Positions 63,601 through 64,000 of a stretch of 64,000 nucleotides of DNA are shown here, one piece after another (within the stretch, counting starts at the first letter, position 1; the number at the start of each line of letters is the position of its first letter). Below the pieces are notes generated by a model. The model had not been told where the DNA came from and ran no database searches. It worked only from the letters and a program-made list of their open reading frames with translations. Position numbers and translations under genes: made by a program. The stretch comes from Acanthaster planci (taxonomy: Eukaryota; Echinodermata; Asteroidea; Valvatida; Acanthasteridae): positions 2,040,158-2,104,157 of the forward strand of contig NW_019091359.1 of NCBI RefSeq assembly GCF_001949145.1, given 5' to 3'.

Positions 63601-63665
63601 CCGTACTCCTTCCAGAACTTGTCGATGTAGTCCTCCGAGCTGAGCTTCTTGATCATGTCCAGGGT
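57662..63665 (-). CDS. HSP90B1: Endoplasmin (GRP94, ER HSP90), C-terminal 339 residues (spliced, partial)
   Basis: Minus-strand exons 63665-63423, 62923-62675, 62208-62072, 61165-60931, 59105-58980 and 57691-57662 join in frame with GT-AG junctions. The product follows vertebrate GRP94 through the end of the middle domain ([39 protein letters not shown]), the client-binding and dimerisation region ([70 protein letters not shown]), an acidic tail and terminal KDEL. Known role: ATP-dependent chaperone in the ER lumen that folds integrins, Toll-like receptors and secreted proteins. KDEL returns it from the Golgi. An Asn-Arg-Ser sequon in the first exon corresponds to the vertebrate NRT site. The ATPase domain and promoter lie beyond 64000. 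KDEL excludes cytosolic HSP90 and mitochondrial TRAP1. Confidence 0.97.
57745..58012. other. Assembly gap (268 N)
   Basis: A run of undetermined bases within the last HSP90B1 intron. Open frames crossing it are artefacts. Confidence 1.
58656..58801. mobile_element. Short TIR element, copy 1 (146 bp)
   Basis: Ends are CAGGCATGCAACTT and its exact inverse AAGTTGCATGCCTG, a 14-bp perfect TIR. The interior is closely similar to the segment at 60272-60416, including AACGAGGAAATCAGCTGATC near the right end. It has no coding capacity. CAG-type ends recall hAT-like MITEs, but no 8-bp target-site duplication is visible. Confidence 0.8.
58980..59105 (-). CDS. HSP90B1: HSP90B1 exon: acidic tail
   Basis: 42 codons, phase 0 at both ends, minus-strand acceptor CTCTAG and donor GTAAGT. 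27 of 42 residues are Asp or Glu, starting [15 protein letters not shown] and ending EPVEDELVK. It matches the position of the [11 protein letters not shown] acidic low-affinity calcium-binding tail of vertebrate GRP94. Confidence 0.95.
59525..59818. mobile_element. MITE-like element (~294 bp)
   Basis: The left end AGGGCTGGTTCATAC and right end GTATGAACCAGCCTT are inverted repeats of about 14 bp, differing by one G. The interior is rich in TGCGC- and CGCAC-type motifs and has no transposase. Superfamily is not determined. Confidence 0.65.
59817..60006. mobile_element. TTAA-flanked MITE candidate (190 bp)
   Basis: It begins TTAACCCCTTCGAGCCGGGA and ends TCCCGGTGTGAACGGGTTAA, an imperfect inverted repeat of 20 bp with TTAA on both ends. 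This fits piggyBac-type TTAA insertion. It abuts the right end of the 59525-59818 element. Confidence 0.6.
60272..60416. mobile_element. Short TIR element, copy 2 (145 bp)
   Basis: Same family as 58656-58801. The left end is CAGGCATGCAACTT and the right end AAGTTGCATGCCCCTG, with two extra C. A possible 4-bp flanking repeat TCAA lies on each side (60268-60271 and 60417-60420), which may be chance. Confidence 0.8.
60497..60921. repeat. Minisatellite, nine 47-bp units
   Basis: Units start (GTTAGTGCCTCA) at 60502, 60549, 60596, 60643, 60690, 60737, 60784, 60831 and 60878, exactly 47 bases apart. Variation is limited to CACGG/CATGG, GGACTCGAG/GGCCTCGAG/GGACTCAAG and one CTCTTTG. The last unit ends about 9 bases from the HSP90B1 splice donor at 60930. 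47 is not a multiple of three, so the open frames through it are not genes. Confidence 0.97.
60931..61165 (-). CDS. HSP90B1: HSP90B1 exon: C-terminal dimerisation domain
   Basis: 235 bases. The first base completes a split serine codon, and it ends in phase 0 before GTGAGC. It encodes [20 protein letters not shown] through [20 protein letters not shown] and [17 protein letters not shown]. These are the terminal helices of the HSP90 dimer interface, with family signatures intact. Confidence 0.97.
61871..61989. repeat. Near-perfect inverted repeat, 54-bp arms and 11-base loop
   Basis: The arms 61871-61924 and 61936-61989 are reverse complements with only two mismatches, around loop ATGCGGATGTA (61925-61935). 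The arms contain GCAGCTTGTCTTTCCC and AGCCCTAGCCACGTC. There is no internal sequence that would make it a typical transposon. Confidence 0.95.
61989..62010. repeat. Small hairpin sharing the loop of the long inverted repeat
   Basis: CATTGCT and AGCAATG (7-bp arms) enclose GCGGATGT, the same core as the loop of the adjacent 54-bp-arm hairpin. Confidence 0.85.
62072..62208 (-). CDS. HSP90B1: HSP90B1 exon: conserved C-terminal domain core
   Basis: 137 bases, entering in phase 0 and leaving with two bases of a serine codon. Acceptor CATCCAG, donor GTAGGC. It encodes [20 protein letters not shown] and [20 protein letters not shown], the most conserved C-terminal HSP90 block, followed by a short variable GDSSN linker. 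Confidence 0.97.
62209..62674 (-). other. HSP90B1 intron (466 bp)
   Basis: Minus-strand donor GTAGAG at 62674, acceptor CAG ending 62209. No feature seen. Confidence 0.9.
62675..62923 (-). CDS. HSP90B1: HSP90B1 exon: start of C-terminal domain
   Basis: 83 codons, phase 0 at both ends. Acceptor TGTGCAG, donor GTAGAG. It encodes [40 protein letters not shown] and a charged helical stretch ending ALKDE. It aligns throughout with GRP94 after the SSRKE motif. Confidence 0.97.
62924..63422 (-). other. HSP90B1 intron (499 bp)
   Basis: Minus-strand donor GTAGAG at 63422, acceptor TGTGCAG ending 62924. No feature seen. Confidence 0.9.
63423..63665 (-). CDS. HSP90B1: HSP90B1 exon: end of middle domain
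   Basis: 81 codons, phase 0 at both ends. Acceptor TGGACAG, donor GTAGAG. It encodes [40 protein letters not shown] and [14 protein letters not shown] is a potential N-glycosylation sequon at the place of the NRT sequon in human GRP94. Confidence 0.97.
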
Positions 63666-64000
63666 CTGTCCAGGGAAGAGACATAATCAAGTCATCAAGG
63701 GAGAATATTTTATTGGTACCAGCCATAAAAGCAAAGGTGATGATTTCAAAAATTTCACTGAGCTGACACTTGGCAAAAATCAAAACCTGGATTATAGCTT
63801 CCATTTTTTTGGCGCAAGTTCTTACTTACTGAAGAGTCATGCATCCAGTGGTAATCTTGGTGAACCAAGAAAAAAAAGGGAAATTCAGGATAACGTCAAA
63901 CACTCATCAGTGAAATCAAGGACCCCCAAGCCTTCTTTCTCCCAAACTGCACCAACCAACTGCACAGGGCAAACTTTAAATTCAAGACTCGGTTATCCAT
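63666..64000 (-). other. HSP90B1 intron, running off the window
   Basis: Sequence upstream (on the minus strand) of the first visible exon. No coding segment of the preceding GRP94 region is recognisable, so the next exon must lie beyond 64000. Confidence 0.8.

Overview
The window is nuclear DNA from an animal. It has two spliced genes with GT-AG introns, long AT-rich introns full of short inverted-repeat transposons, no operons, and two assembly gaps (587 N at 2934-3520 and 268 N at 57745-58012). The protein matches, the frequent ACATGTACATGTA-type motifs and the MITE-like element ends suggest an invertebrate deuterostome, perhaps an echinoderm such as a sea star. That taxonomic call is inference, because no species-diagnostic sequence is present.

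Plus strand, 1 to about 55970: the 3' part of a PDZRN3/PDZRN4-type gene (PDZ and RING scaffold / E3 ubiquitin ligase family). Seven shared coding exons (21213-52167) encode the second half of PDZ1, the linker, a complete PDZ2, the conserved acidic and HEKDSGVG segments, and a C-terminal homology region ending in a PDZ ligand, VTTV. The RING, zinc-finger and first-half PDZ1 exons must lie upstream of base 1. A separate 38-codon exon at 632-745, in phase with the first shared exon, looks like an alternative first exon for a RING-less isoform of 872 residues. Its 20.5 kb intron and the later introns (494, 2310, 9028, 2030, 8596 and 5992 bases) hold no other gene that I recognise. A 3' UTR of up to about 3.8 kb follows.

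Minus strand, 63665 down to 57662: the last six coding exons of HSP90B1 (GRP94/endoplasmin, the ER-lumenal HSP90). They encode the end of the middle domain, the C-terminal dimerisation domain, a highly acidic tail and the ER-retrieval signal KDEL, which sits on its own nine-codon terminal exon. The ATPase domain and promoter are beyond base 64000. The two genes converge tail to tail, and their predicted poly(A) sites are only a few hundred bases apart.

The repeat content is the most distinctive part. The HSP90B1 introns contain a nine-copy 47-bp minisatellite that stops about 9 bases from a splice donor, a 54-bp-arm near-perfect hairpin with a second small hairpin sharing its loop, and four MITE-like elements, two of them copies of one family. 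The PDZRN introns carry several foldback or TIR elements. No tRNA or rRNA gene, CRISPR array or prokaryote-type system was found. No clearly novel biological system is evident. The best leads are the alternative PDZRN first exon, the isolated KDEL exon and the repeat structures in HSP90B1 introns.
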